Shown piece after piece: positions 16,891-24,906 of a stretch of DNA of 43,547 bases (the first letter of the stretch is position 1; the number at the start of each line of letters is the position of its first letter). The position numbers and the translations under genes are program-made. The notes under the pieces were generated by a model. It ran no database searches. It had not been told where the DNA came from and saw only the letters and a list, made by a program, of their open reading frames with translations. Location of the stretch: positions 1 through 43,547 of the forward strand of contig CAYZRS010000043.1 of the NCBI GenBank assembly GCA_964480915.1, given 5' to 3'. The DNA is from CAWGCE01 sp964480915. GTDB lineage: Bacteria; Planctomycetota; Planctomycetia; Pirellulales; Pirellulaceae.

Positions 16891-17871
16891 CTACGATTTC
16901 CGTGAATCACGGACGCGGTCAGCGATATTTTCTTTGGTGAGCGGGTGTGCGGCCGCCCGTTGCAGGTTGGGGTTCGACAGGTAAGTGTGGATTTCGCTTC
17001 TGACGTGAGTTCGCATGTCGTGCCCGATGCGTCGAGTTCGCTCTTCGCGCAATGCGGCCAAATGGATCGGCGCGACGACGACTTTTTCACCGGGGCCCGG
17101 ATCGGCTTGAGCCAAGACTCGCCCATCATAATCAACGATCTGACTCCCTCCAGGCCAACCGAAAGGCGGGAACTGAGATAACTCGGCCGCCTGATTTGCG
17201 GCCACCACATAGCAGGTGTTCTCGGCGGCTCGAGCCCGATTGAAGAGCGTCCACCAATCGGTCGGTGGTGTGGCGCCCCAAGGATCCATGTAGGCGGAAA
17301 CTCGCAGCAAAATCTCAGCCCCGTTGAAGACCAGTTGTCGAATCGTTTCTGGGAAGAGCCAGTCGTAGCAGATCGCCACGCCCAAATTCCCCAATTCCGT
17401 GTGGGCGACCGGGAACGGCTCGTCAGCATAGTTCGCAAAGTCATGCGGGCTGGCGTGGATTTCCCAGGGGAGCCACGTGTTCACTTTGCGATACTTCGTC
17501 AGGATGCCTTCGGGGCCGATCAGCAATGTCGAATTGAATACGACGTCGTCATACGCCGCGTCGATTTCTAAGAAAGAGCCGGTCTGAATGTAGCAGCCGT
17601 ATTCCTTGGCCAATTTTTCGTAGCGGTCGGTGTGTTCGTTCGGCAGCGTGACCGCCAAGTGCTCGCGCAGCTCGGCAACCGAATCGAAGATCGGCGCCAC
17701 GTGAGCGAATTCTGGAAAGACGAACAGCCGCACGTCGTGAAACGGCTCGTAGCCGGTGATCGTCTGTTCGATCATCTCGCACATGCGCTCGGTCCGATTT
17801 CCGATTTCTTCGCGTGACCGAGGGCAATCGAAGGCGGTTTGGCAGGCGGCGGCGTAATACAAGTTGGTCAA
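16891..17871 (-). CDS. Carbon-nitrogen hydrolase (nitrilase superfamily)
   Basis: 326 residues, without a signal peptide, so cytoplasmic. The catalytic triad is visible: Glu54 in FPEF, Lys129 in KYRKVN and Cys168 in AICYDWLFPE. The family hydrolyses amides or nitriles to the acid and ammonia; the motifs place this one among amidase-like branches rather than true nitrilases, but the substrate cannot be told. A long C-terminal tail beyond residue 265 (RTRRIGHDMRTHVRSEIH) is typical of some aliphatic-amidase-like members. It lies 78 bases upstream of the cytochrome gene on the same strand and may share its transcript. Confidence 0.9.
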   Translation of the reverse strand: MTNLYYAAACQTAFDCPRSREEIGNRTERMCEMIEQTITGYEPFHDVRLFVFPEFAHVAPIFDSVAELREHLAVTLPNEHTDRYEKLAKEYGCYIQTGSFLEIDAAYDDVVFNSTLLIGPEGILTKYRKVNTWLPWEIHASPHDFANYADEPFPVAHTELGNLGVAICYDWLFPETIRQLVFNGAEILLRVSAYMDPWGATPPTDWWTLFNRARAAENTCYVVAANQAAELSQFPPFGWPGGSQIVDYDGRVLAQADPGPGEKVVVAPIHLAALREERTRRIGHDMRTHVRSEIHTYLSNPNLQRAAAHPLTKENIADRVRDSRKS

Positions 17872-18184
17872 TCCGGTAACGGTCGTAGATAAACGTGATC
17901 GTCAAAAATCTAGCTAGAGTATTCTTGGCAGGCGTCGATCATTCGCCAGTCGATTTTCATGGCCACCCTGCGCCGTCGGCAAAATCGCAGCCTCGGCGGT
18001 CGAGAGCCCATTGTACTCTGTCAGCAGCAATTCTGTGAGAAAGGCAACAGCCGTGTCACCGATCTTTCTTGTGACGGCTCTGTCGTAGCTACCGTGACCG
18101 TCAGTCGGGTTCGGATGGTGGCCACGGGGTTCCGATGGGCTAAGATGGCAGTTCGTTCATGACGGCTCTCCTAGCGAGGATTCT
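17872..18184. other. Divergent intergenic region
   Basis: 313 bases between the nitrilase-family gene (minus) and the Tat protein gene (plus). No coding sequence, RNA gene or clear promoter box was recognised. GCGAGGA just before 18185 serves as the ribosome binding site of the plus-strand gene. Confidence 0.4.
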
Positions 18185-19141
18185 ATGATGACGGTTCCAA
18201 TGTCCCGACGCGATTTTGTGGTGGTTTGTGGTGCGGCGACAGGGTCGCTCGTGGGCAGGCGGCTCGCAGGACAAGGAATTCAAGAAGGACAAGAAGAAAA
18301 AGAGGATGCGGCAGGGGCTTCCGCTCCAGCACGGCGCAAGGCATTCACGATCTTGAAATCGCTCAAATGGAACATGGTCGGCACGGAGGGTTCCGTCGAG
18401 GACAAGTTTCGGCTGTTGAAGGAGCTGGGATTTGATGGCGTCGAGTTGGATAGCCCGGGTGGAGTCAACAAAGTGGCAGCCAAGGCGGCCTCCGACCTGG
18501 TCGGTTTGCCAATCGATGGCACGGTCGATTCAACGCATTGGCAGGTGCGACTGACAGACCCTGCAGAGACGATTCGGCAACAAGCGTTGACCGACCTGAA
18601 GACTGCCATTCGAGAAACCCATCAGGTCGGCGGGCATTCCGTGTTACTGGTGCCGGGACACGGCAAGGATGGACCGCAAAACGAAATCGTTCCCCGCTCC
18701 CAAGCAATGATCCGGCAGGCCTTGCCACTGGCCGCTCAACTGGGCATCTACATCGTGATCGAGAACGTCTGGAATGAAATGTTCTACGACAAGCATGGTG
18801 ACAATCGGCAATCGGCCGACGAGCTGGCTCGGTTCATCGATGAACTGGATAGCCCGTGGGTCGGTGTTCAATTCGACATTGGCAACCATCAGAAATACGG
18901 TCCGCCAGCCGACTGGATTCGCACGCTTGGGAAGCGGATCGTCAAATTGGATGTCAAAGATTGGGGTGAGGAAAACGGGTTCTGCAAGATCGGCGATGGC
19001 GACGTCGATTGGGCCAGCGTCCGCCAAGCGCTGCAAGACATTCGTTTTTCCGGCTGGGCCGCTGCCGAAGTGAGCGGTGGCGATGCCAAACGATTGGCGG
19101 ATGTATCCAAACGAATGGATCAAGTGTTTGATTTGCGGTGA
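18185..19141 (+). CDS. Tat-exported sugar phosphate isomerase/epimerase-like TIM barrel
   Basis: 318 residues. A twin-arginine signal is present (SRRDFVVVCGAATGSLVG), so the folded protein is exported. The mature part is a xylose-isomerase-like TIM barrel of the AP_endonuc_2 superfamily: KFRLLKELGFDGVELDSP, HSVLLVPGHG, IYIVIENVWNEMF, WVGVQFDIGNH, IVKLDVKDWG and GWAAAEVSGGD. Metal ligands expected in this fold are the Glu of IENVW, the Asp of FDIGNH, the His of that motif and the Glu near the C-terminus. Planctomycetes carry many such exported paralogs, probably for periplasmic sugar metabolism; the substrate is unknown. The UGA-containing AhpD-like gene follows after 167 bases. Confidence 0.9.
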   Translation: MMTVPMSRRDFVVVCGAATGSLVGRRLAGQGIQEGQEEKEDAAGASAPARRKAFTILKSLKWNMVGTEGSVEDKFRLLKELGFDGVELDSPGGVNKVAAKAASDLVGLPIDGTVDSTHWQVRLTDPAETIRQQALTDLKTAIRETHQVGGHSVLLVPGHGKDGPQNEIVPRSQAMIRQALPLAAQLGIYIVIENVWNEMFYDKHGDNRQSADELARFIDELDSPWVGVQFDIGNHQKYGPPADWIRTLGKRIVKLDVKDWGEENGFCKIGDGDVDWASVRQALQDIRFSGWAAAEVSGGDAKRLADVSKRMDQVFDLR

Positions 19142-19158
19142 GCCGCGTTACCCCGTAA

Positions 19159-19177
19159 CTCGATTCTCCAAATCGAG
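19159..19177 (+). terminator. Small hairpin after the isomerase-like gene
   Basis: CTCGATT pairs with AATCGAG around a 5-base loop, 17 bases past the stop codon. No T tract follows, so terminator activity is uncertain. Confidence 0.3.
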
Positions 19178-19308
19178 AAAAGCAAAACGCAAGAAACAAA
19201 ATGCAAGAAACAGGATCACCGCGCCAACGGGACCGAATCTGATGGCCCGCCAGCCACGACGATTTTCCGCTGCCGCGTTCCGTTGCCCGGTATTTCAGGA
19301 TTGGTGAC

Positions 19309-19929
19309 ATGGCCTTCATTGAATTGGTGAGCGAATCGTCGGCGACGGGAATCCTCAAGAAAATCTATGAGGCTGCAATTGCTCGCACCGGAGGCGTGGC
19401 CAACATCATCAGGACGATGAGCCAGCATCCGCAGAGTTGCCAGCCATCGATGATGCTCTATGGCAGCTTGATGAAATCGCCGAATGCGGTCGAACCGGCC
19501 ATTCGTGAGATGCTGGCGACAGTGGTCAGCAACGTCAACGACTGTTACTACTGAACGTTGTCTCATGCCAAAGACTTCAGTCTGGAGTCGGCCAACTCAG
19601 TACTGTGCGACGCCGATTGGCACGATCAGCTAGTGCTGGACTATCGCAAATTGCCACTCCCTGATGCGTTGCGGGCAATGTGTGATTTCGCCGTGAAGCT
19701 GACCGTCACGCCAGGTGACATGAGCGCAGCAGATACCGGTGCCTTGCGTGCATTTGAATGGACTGACGAGCAGATCACCATCTGCACGCAGATCATTTCC
19801 TATTTCAACTACATCAACCGAATCGCTGATGGCTTGGGCGTGGAGCCTGAACCGTGGATGCAGCTCGATTCGCAAGTCTGGCTGGACCGAAAGACGCGCT
19901 GGTCGAGTTTCGAGCGACCGGTTCAATGA
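19309..19929 (+). CDS. AhpD-like (carboxymuconolactone decarboxylase family) probable selenoprotein, Sec82
   Basis: 206 residues if the TGA at 19552-19554 is selenocysteine. The sequence before it ends N-D-C79-Y-Y, and the frame continues T-L-S-H86. Read through, this is C-x-x-U-x-x-x-H, the AhpD active site C-x-x-C-x-x-x-H with the second cysteine replaced. The downstream half is a normal AhpD-family helical domain (ALRAMCDFAVKLTVTP, FNYINRIADGLGV). In characterised AhpD the second cysteine is the peroxide-reactive one, so Sec there makes chemical sense. A hairpin with an AGUCU loop lies 18 bases after the TGA. There is no signal peptide, so the protein is cytoplasmic. A disrupted gene is the alternative; the only nearby restart is a TTG. 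Confidence 0.85.
19567..19592 (+). promoter_or_regulatory. Candidate bacterial SECIS hairpin for the AhpD-like UGA
   Basis: GACUUC at 19573-19578 pairs with GGAGUC at 19584-19589 around the loop AGUCU (19579-19583), giving six pairs including one U-G. GCC (19567-19569) and GGC (19590-19592) extend the stem past a three-base AAA bulge. The loop is nucleotides 25-29 after the UGA, inside the bacterial SECIS range. Its G-U-C-U resembles the apical loop of the E. coli fdhF element, which SelB binds. Confidence 0.7.
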
Positions 19930-20100
19930 TCGAACATGGACTCAGGCAGGACAGACTCCCTCTCTCCATCTCTCAAATTCGATGCCGGTTCGTGGAAGCG
20001 AAGACGACGCGGCGATTTGGGTATCCTTTCGGCGGAAAACCGTGTCAAATGGTAGCGAGCGTTCGCAAAGGTGCGTCGCGGTTCTGTTGAGGAGTGATCT

Positions 20101-20934
20101 ATGTCGATTCGTGCTGCTGTTGGTTGCCTGTTTTGTTCCGTCTTGATTTCTTCCACTCTGTGTGGGCAAGAAACGGCGACGGCGCCTGTCCCCAAGGTCG
20201 AAGTCAATCTTCCCGATGGCAAGCAATTGTTGGAAGACTACCTCGAAGTCACCGGGGGCAAGGAAAAGCGAGCCGCCATCAAAAGCCAGCAGATGATTGG
20301 CAAGTTGAAAATGTCCATTCCGGGTGCCGGCGACATCGAAGCGCCAATCACGGTCCAGCAGGCAAAGCCGAACAAGTTTCAAATGATCGTCGACCTCACC
20401 AAAATGGGTGCTGGGACGATGAATCAGGGAACCGACGGCGAGGTCGCTTGGGACATTGGGCCTCAGGGAGCACGGTTGTTGGAAGGCGAAATGAAAGAAC
20501 GCACGATGAAGCGTGCCGACATGACTCGTGAAATCGACCCGGCCGCGAACTACAGTACCATCGAGAGCGTCGCCGAAGAGAACATTGATGGGAAGAAAAC
20601 ATACAAGGTGAAATTCACACCCAAAGATGGCACCGATGACGAATACCGCTTCTTCGACGCCGAGACGAAGCTGATGGTGAAGACGATCACCAAACAGAAA
20701 ACTCCCATGGGTGCGGTCGATGTGGAAACGACCGTCGCCGATTACCGTGACGTCAACGGGATGAAGATGGCCTTCCGCAACGAAGTCATGGTGGAATTAC
20801 CGGGGATGAAACAGAAGCAAATCATCGCCTTCGACGAGATCAAAATTAACGCCGACATGCCGGCCGACGCATTTCAAGTGCCCGCTGCGATTCAAGAAAT
20901 CATCGCGGAACGGGCCGCGAAGCCGCCGGAATGA
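20101..20934 (+). CDS. Periplasmic LolA-like/outer-membrane lipoprotein-sorting-type protein
   Basis: 277 residues from ATG at 20101, preceded by GAGGAG. A signal peptide ends near LCGQE. The mature part has alternating strands with the pattern of LolA/LolB-like half barrels: LLEDYLEVTGGKEKRAAIKS, PNKFQMIVDL, GTDGEVAWDI, KKTYKVKFTP, EYRFFDAETKLMV and VADYRDVNGMKMAFR. These proteins hold lipids or lipoproteins in a hydrophobic cavity; here that is inference from fold pattern. No conserved catalytic residues are seen. It converges with the kinase gene, which ends 10 bases away. Confidence 0.7.
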   Translation: MSIRAAVGCLFCSVLISSTLCGQETATAPVPKVEVNLPDGKQLLEDYLEVTGGKEKRAAIKSQQMIGKLKMSIPGAGDIEAPITVQQAKPNKFQMIVDLTKMGAGTMNQGTDGEVAWDIGPQGARLLEGEMKERTMKRADMTREIDPAANYSTIESVAEENIDGKKTYKVKFTPKDGTDDEYRFFDAETKLMVKTITKQKTPMGAVDVETTVADYRDVNGMKMAFRNEVMVELPGMKQKQIIAFDEIKINADMPADAFQVPAAIQEIIAERAAKPPE

Positions 20935-20944
20935 TTCCAATCGG

Positions 20945-23900
20945 CTAGGGTACGAGCGACTTCCATTGCGCTCGCTGAGTTTCGTCCGCAAGGCCTCCGA
21001 TGATTTTCCAGATCATCGCTGGGAGCGCTTGGGGCTGATCGAATTGCGCGATTCCCTCCTTAGCAAACTGGAATGCTGCCGCCCGCTTGCCTTGTCGTTC
21101 GTGACCGAGCACGACGCAGCACAAAGCGCGTTCTTGCACGCTCAGGTCTTTGTGGGTTTGATAGGACTCGACTCGGTCTCGGACCGTTTCGTACTCGCCA
21201 ATGTCGGCCGCGATCTGGCAGAGTCGCAGAACGCGCAATTCAAATGACTCGAAATGTTCTTGCTGTTGATCATAGGTGGTTAGCGCCTCAAGAATGAGTT
21301 TCTTGGCCGATTGCGGGTGACTCGCCACGAACGATTCGATGTTATAAGCAACCATCTCTGCTTGATCGTCAAGCGGATTGAATCGGTGCATGACATATTC
21401 ACGCAGCCACTCGTAGGGTGTGAACGGCGAGTCGATCGCCTCGACGACGGGTACGAGAAAAACTCGGCTGGGGATTGGCGGCAATTGCTTGATCAGAATC
21501 TTGGTCTTGCTCGTAACGGCCTTCCATTGTTTATCTGCCTGTTGGCCCATGCCTGTCCGTTCGTTGACGTACGCCTGACCGGCGATGGCGATCGTATTTT
21601 CCAAAGAATCTTCGCCCCACAGATCGGGCTCTTTAGCTTGAATAGCGTCGATGCATGTTTGGGCTCGCTGCCATTGTTCCATGGCGAGGCAAGCGGTGAA
21701 TTCGTGGTTACGAAGATTGCGCTGCACGTAGTCATCGGCGGTAACCGATTCCGGATAGGCCGACAACTGTTCCAAGTAGGAAAAAACATCGGCCGGTGAA
21801 TCCGATTGTTGCATCAGGAAGGAGGCGACTCTTGCCGCCGTGACCGTGCCCAGTTCCTGAATCGATGCGGCATGTTTCCAGTATTTGCGGCTCAGCTCTT
21901 TGACTCGATCGCTGTCGTTCCGATCGGTGCGTGAATCGGCCAAGACGATCCATTGAAAATCGGCAGCCAGCGAGAGGAAATGATCATCCAAATTGAACTG
22001 GGAAAGGTTCTTTTTGGCGTTGCCGAGGTGAGCTTCGGCTGCTTGCCAGTTTTTGTTGTCCATTTCGAGCTTTGCCGCGGATAGTAGCGCCTTCGCTCGC
22101 ACCACCGCCATCGGCCCGTTCGCTGGTTGACGATTGGTAATTTCAAGCAACGGGATTGAATCCGAATTGGCATCGGCGGCCAATTCAGCCTGAAGTCGGC
22201 GGCCCTCGATGAGCTGCTCGGACGAGAGTCCAAACCGCAGCGGATTTTCCACCGCCGGGTCGAGGATTTGATTGGCGCCTTCTGACCAGCCAATGCTCCA
22301 GCGCGACTCGGCCATGAGCAGCGTTCGGCGGCCGTGATGGGTTGTACCTTCGAATGGAATGTTGAGATCGTTCCACGCGTCGGCGCGATTCAGCTGGCCC
22401 GCATCGAGAAGAAGTCGGATCATGGTGCACTGCGCATCCAAGGGATCTGCAAACCGTCTCGTCAGTTGCTCCGGCTGAACGTCCTTCATCGCGCCGAGGC
22501 CGGCGGTCGGTCTGCCCAAGGCAGCGTACGTTGCGGCGACTTTGGCTCGTTGATCCCAGCTCAGTTCGCCCGCCGCCTCGATTTGCACCAACGATTGTTG
22601 GGCCAAACCGACCGACCCCGATTCGGCCGCGTTACGAGCCAAGGAAATCGTCGTGGCCAGGGATAGTTTGTCCGGCAAGGCGACGTCGTTGGCCGTGACG
22701 CCTCCTTTCGCCAAACTGGCGACCGTCGATTCGAGTTGAGCAAACTCTTGCTCGCCAGCTGCAGCCTGCTGTTGTAATTCGGTGGCCCGGCGCTGTTGCG
22801 CAGCGGCCTCTGCCTGTGCGGCCAGCGCCACGTTTCGTTCGACCGAGAGACGCTGCGACCAAAATAGGCTGAGCACGAGAGCGGCGAGGCCGGCAGCGAC
22901 CGCAGCACCTATGGCGAGCGACCGGATGGGCTGGCGACGAATGGCGGCTCGAACCAGGTCGCGATCGACGCGGGCCGATACGGGTCGTCTTTGGATCAGG
23001 CCATGCAGGTCATTTTGAAAATCGTTCACCGACGAATAGCGATCGTCGGGCCGCTTGGCTATCGCTTTCATCGTGACCGCGTCAACGTTGCCTTGCAGCT
23101 GCCGGCGCAGTTGTTTGGGAGTCGCTCCACGCAAGGCGGCGATCAACTGTGCCGATTGACTGGCCGTCCGGCTCGCCGATTCGAGTGGACGTGATTCGTG
23201 ACTGATGACGGCGCTTGGGAAGCGGGGATCGGATTGACAGACGCGATCGAAGTGATGATTCGCCTCGGGTTGGGCCGCGTCGGAGAATGGGTGATGGCCG
23301 CTGATCGTCTCGTAAAGAACCAGCCCCAGCGCATGAACGTCGGTCGCGGTGGTGATCGGTTCGCCACGGACCTGCTCCGCACTGGCATAGGCGGGTGTCA
23401 TCGGACGCTCTTGCGTCGACGTGAGCGAGAGTGCGATCTGGCCTTCGGTCGCCGACAGCTCTTTCGAGATTCCAAAATCCAAGACGACCGGTTGCCCTTC
23501 ATCGGTGACAAGAATGTTGGCCGGTTTCAGATCGCGATGCACGATCAGAAAGCGATGGGCGTACTTGATCGCGTCGCACACGCGGCTCATTAACTCCAAC
23601 CGCTGATCGACCGTCAATTGTCGCGCATCGGCATGCTCCGTGATTGGTGCACCGGCCACGAAACGTGTCACGATGAACGGGTGTCCTTCCTCGTCACGGG
23701 CACAATCAAGAAATTCGGCAATGTTTGGATGCCGCAAGCGGGCCAGCAAGTGCGCTTCATTCTCGAATCGATCTTGGCGACTGGGCGAATCGTCAAACAT
23801 GAATTTGATGGCGACTCGCTGGCTCTCATCAACCAGTTCCGCACACCAGACTTCGGTCGAGCCAGTGATCGCCAGCGGATAGAGCAATCGGTACCGGCTG

Positions 23901-24136
23901 ACCAACATGCCCGGCTTGCGACGCGGCTCAGCGACGAGCGTCGTGCGACGAATCGTCGGCAAAGTACGGTCGTGATCGTGAGCCAGCAGCGATTCAACCT
24001 CTGCCCGCAATGCGGCATCGTTGCCCGTGAGCGATTCGAGCACCGATTCGCGCTGCGACAGATCGGCGTCGACGACCGCCAGAAATATTTCCTCAATCCT
24101 TTGCCATGTCTCAGAATCTAACCGCTTGTTCACCAT
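20945..24136 (-). CDS. Transmembrane Ser/Thr protein kinase with TPR-like sensor region
   Basis: 1063 residues. The kinase domain spans about residues 80-375: Lys111 in VAIKF, HRDLKPAN with His200 and Asp202, DFG at Asp220 and YASAEQVRGE. The glycine loop is degenerate (LAITGSTEVW instead of GxGxxG), so ATP binding may be atypical. One membrane helix lies at about 402-425 (SLAIGAAVAAGLAALVLSLFW). A coiled-coil-like alanine and glutamine-rich segment follows, then about 580 residues of TPR-like helices outside the membrane. It begins 6 bases after the ECF sigma gene, an arrangement known in planctomycetes, and probably controls that factor by phosphorylation, which is inference. Confidence 0.9.
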   Translation of the reverse strand: MVNKRLDSETWQRIEEIFLAVVDADLSQRESVLESLTGNDAALRAEVESLLAHDHDRTLPTIRRTTLVAEPRRKPGMLVSRYRLLYPLAITGSTEVWCAELVDESQRVAIKFMFDDSPSRQDRFENEAHLLARLRHPNIAEFLDCARDEEGHPFIVTRFVAGAPITEHADARQLTVDQRLELMSRVCDAIKYAHRFLIVHRDLKPANILVTDEGQPVVLDFGISKELSATEGQIALSLTSTQERPMTPAYASAEQVRGEPITTATDVHALGLVLYETISGHHPFSDAAQPEANHHFDRVCQSDPRFPSAVISHESRPLESASRTASQSAQLIAALRGATPKQLRRQLQGNVDAVTMKAIAKRPDDRYSSVNDFQNDLHGLIQRRPVSARVDRDLVRAAIRRQPIRSLAIGAAVAAGLAALVLSLFWSQRLSVERNVALAAQAEAAAQQRRATELQQQAAAGEQEFAQLESTVASLAKGGVTANDVALPDKLSLATTISLARNAAESGSVGLAQQSLVQIEAAGELSWDQRAKVAATYAALGRPTAGLGAMKDVQPEQLTRRFADPLDAQCTMIRLLLDAGQLNRADAWNDLNIPFEGTTHHGRRTLLMAESRWSIGWSEGANQILDPAVENPLRFGLSSEQLIEGRRLQAELAADANSDSIPLLEITNRQPANGPMAVVRAKALLSAAKLEMDNKNWQAAEAHLGNAKKNLSQFNLDDHFLSLAADFQWIVLADSRTDRNDSDRVKELSRKYWKHAASIQELGTVTAARVASFLMQQSDSPADVFSYLEQLSAYPESVTADDYVQRNLRNHEFTACLAMEQWQRAQTCIDAIQAKEPDLWGEDSLENTIAIAGQAYVNERTGMGQQADKQWKAVTSKTKILIKQLPPIPSRVFLVPVVEAIDSPFTPYEWLREYVMHRFNPLDDQAEMVAYNIESFVASHPQSAKKLILEALTTYDQQQEHFESFELRVLRLCQIAADIGEYETVRDRVESYQTHKDLSVQERALCCVVLGHERQGKRAAAFQFAKEGIAQFDQPQALPAMIWKIIGGLADETQRAQWKSLVP

Positions 24137-24142
24137 GGAATC

Positions 24143-24712
24143 CTAACTGCTTAATTCCCGTCGCAGCCAAGCTTTGGCGAGGCGAACTTTACGATCGATG
24201 GTGGCGGGCGAAACGCCCAGCACGACGGCCGTTTCTTCGCCCGTGAGTCCACCGAAAATCATCAGTTCGAGCGCCTTCGCCTGGTCGGGTGCGAATTGGG
24301 CCAATTGTTCGAGCGCCTCATGCAAGTCGATCGCCTCGAAACGTTGGTCGTCGACGCCCAGTTGAGTGTCGGACAGAGTGCGCCTCGATTGGCGGCCGCC
24401 TCGTTTGACGGCCCGTTCACGCCGAGCACTGTCGATCAGGATCCGTCGCATCACGACGGCCGCCGCTGCAAAAAAGCTGCCGCGATCGGGCCATTCGCTC
24501 CGCTTCTGTTCGGAGAGTCGAAAGTAGGCTTCATGAACGATGGCCGTCGTTTGTAGCAGGCCGCCATTTTGTTCTTTCGACATCTGAGCGGCGGCCAGAT
24601 CGTGCAACTGCCGGTAAAGATCGGGCCAGACTTGATCGAGCGCCTCACGGTCGCCCTGCCCGGCCGCTTGGATCAGTGCGTTGCGATTCAATGGAGAAGA
24701 TGGCGTCGACAT
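24143..24712 (-). CDS. ECF-type RNA polymerase sigma factor
   Basis: 189 residues from ATG at 24712. It belongs to the Sigma70_ECF group common in planctomycetes. Region 2 is around residues 20-95 (QTTAIVHEAYFRLSEQ, FFAAAAVVMRRILIDSAR). Region 4 is the helix-turn-helix MIFGGLTGEETAVVLGVSPATIDRKVRLAKAWLRREL. It directs RNA polymerase to a set of promoters that cannot be read from the sequence. It is co-transcribed with the kinase at 20945. It is divergent from the GH44 gene (194 bases between starts), so it may regulate that gene, which is inference. Confidence 0.92.
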   Translation of the reverse strand: MSTPSSPLNRNALIQAAGQGDREALDQVWPDLYRQLHDLAAAQMSKEQNGGLLQTTAIVHEAYFRLSEQKRSEWPDRGSFFAAAAVVMRRILIDSARRERAVKRGGRQSRRTLSDTQLGVDDQRFEAIDLHEALEQLAQFAPDQAKALELMIFGGLTGEETAVVLGVSPATIDRKVRLAKAWLRRELSS

Positions 24713-24906
24713 GGCAATCAGTCCAGCAGTGGGGATCTTCCGCCGTAAGCGGCCATTATAGGCGAAAAGTTCCAACGGAACGCTGTGAATGTTGTCGTCG
24801 GGCGTCCAAAATTAAATTTGCAAAATCGGTGAGGCCGGTCGCGGCTGCTTTACGCCATTACTTGTAGAGCGGGCCCAAGGGGAAAATCCGGATCAGCAGA
24901 TCAGAA

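Noticed and set aside
19558..19929. Separate gene starting at TTG after the TGA
   Set aside because: It has no ribosome binding site, would begin within the AhpD active site, and only makes sense as the second half of the gene starting at 19309.
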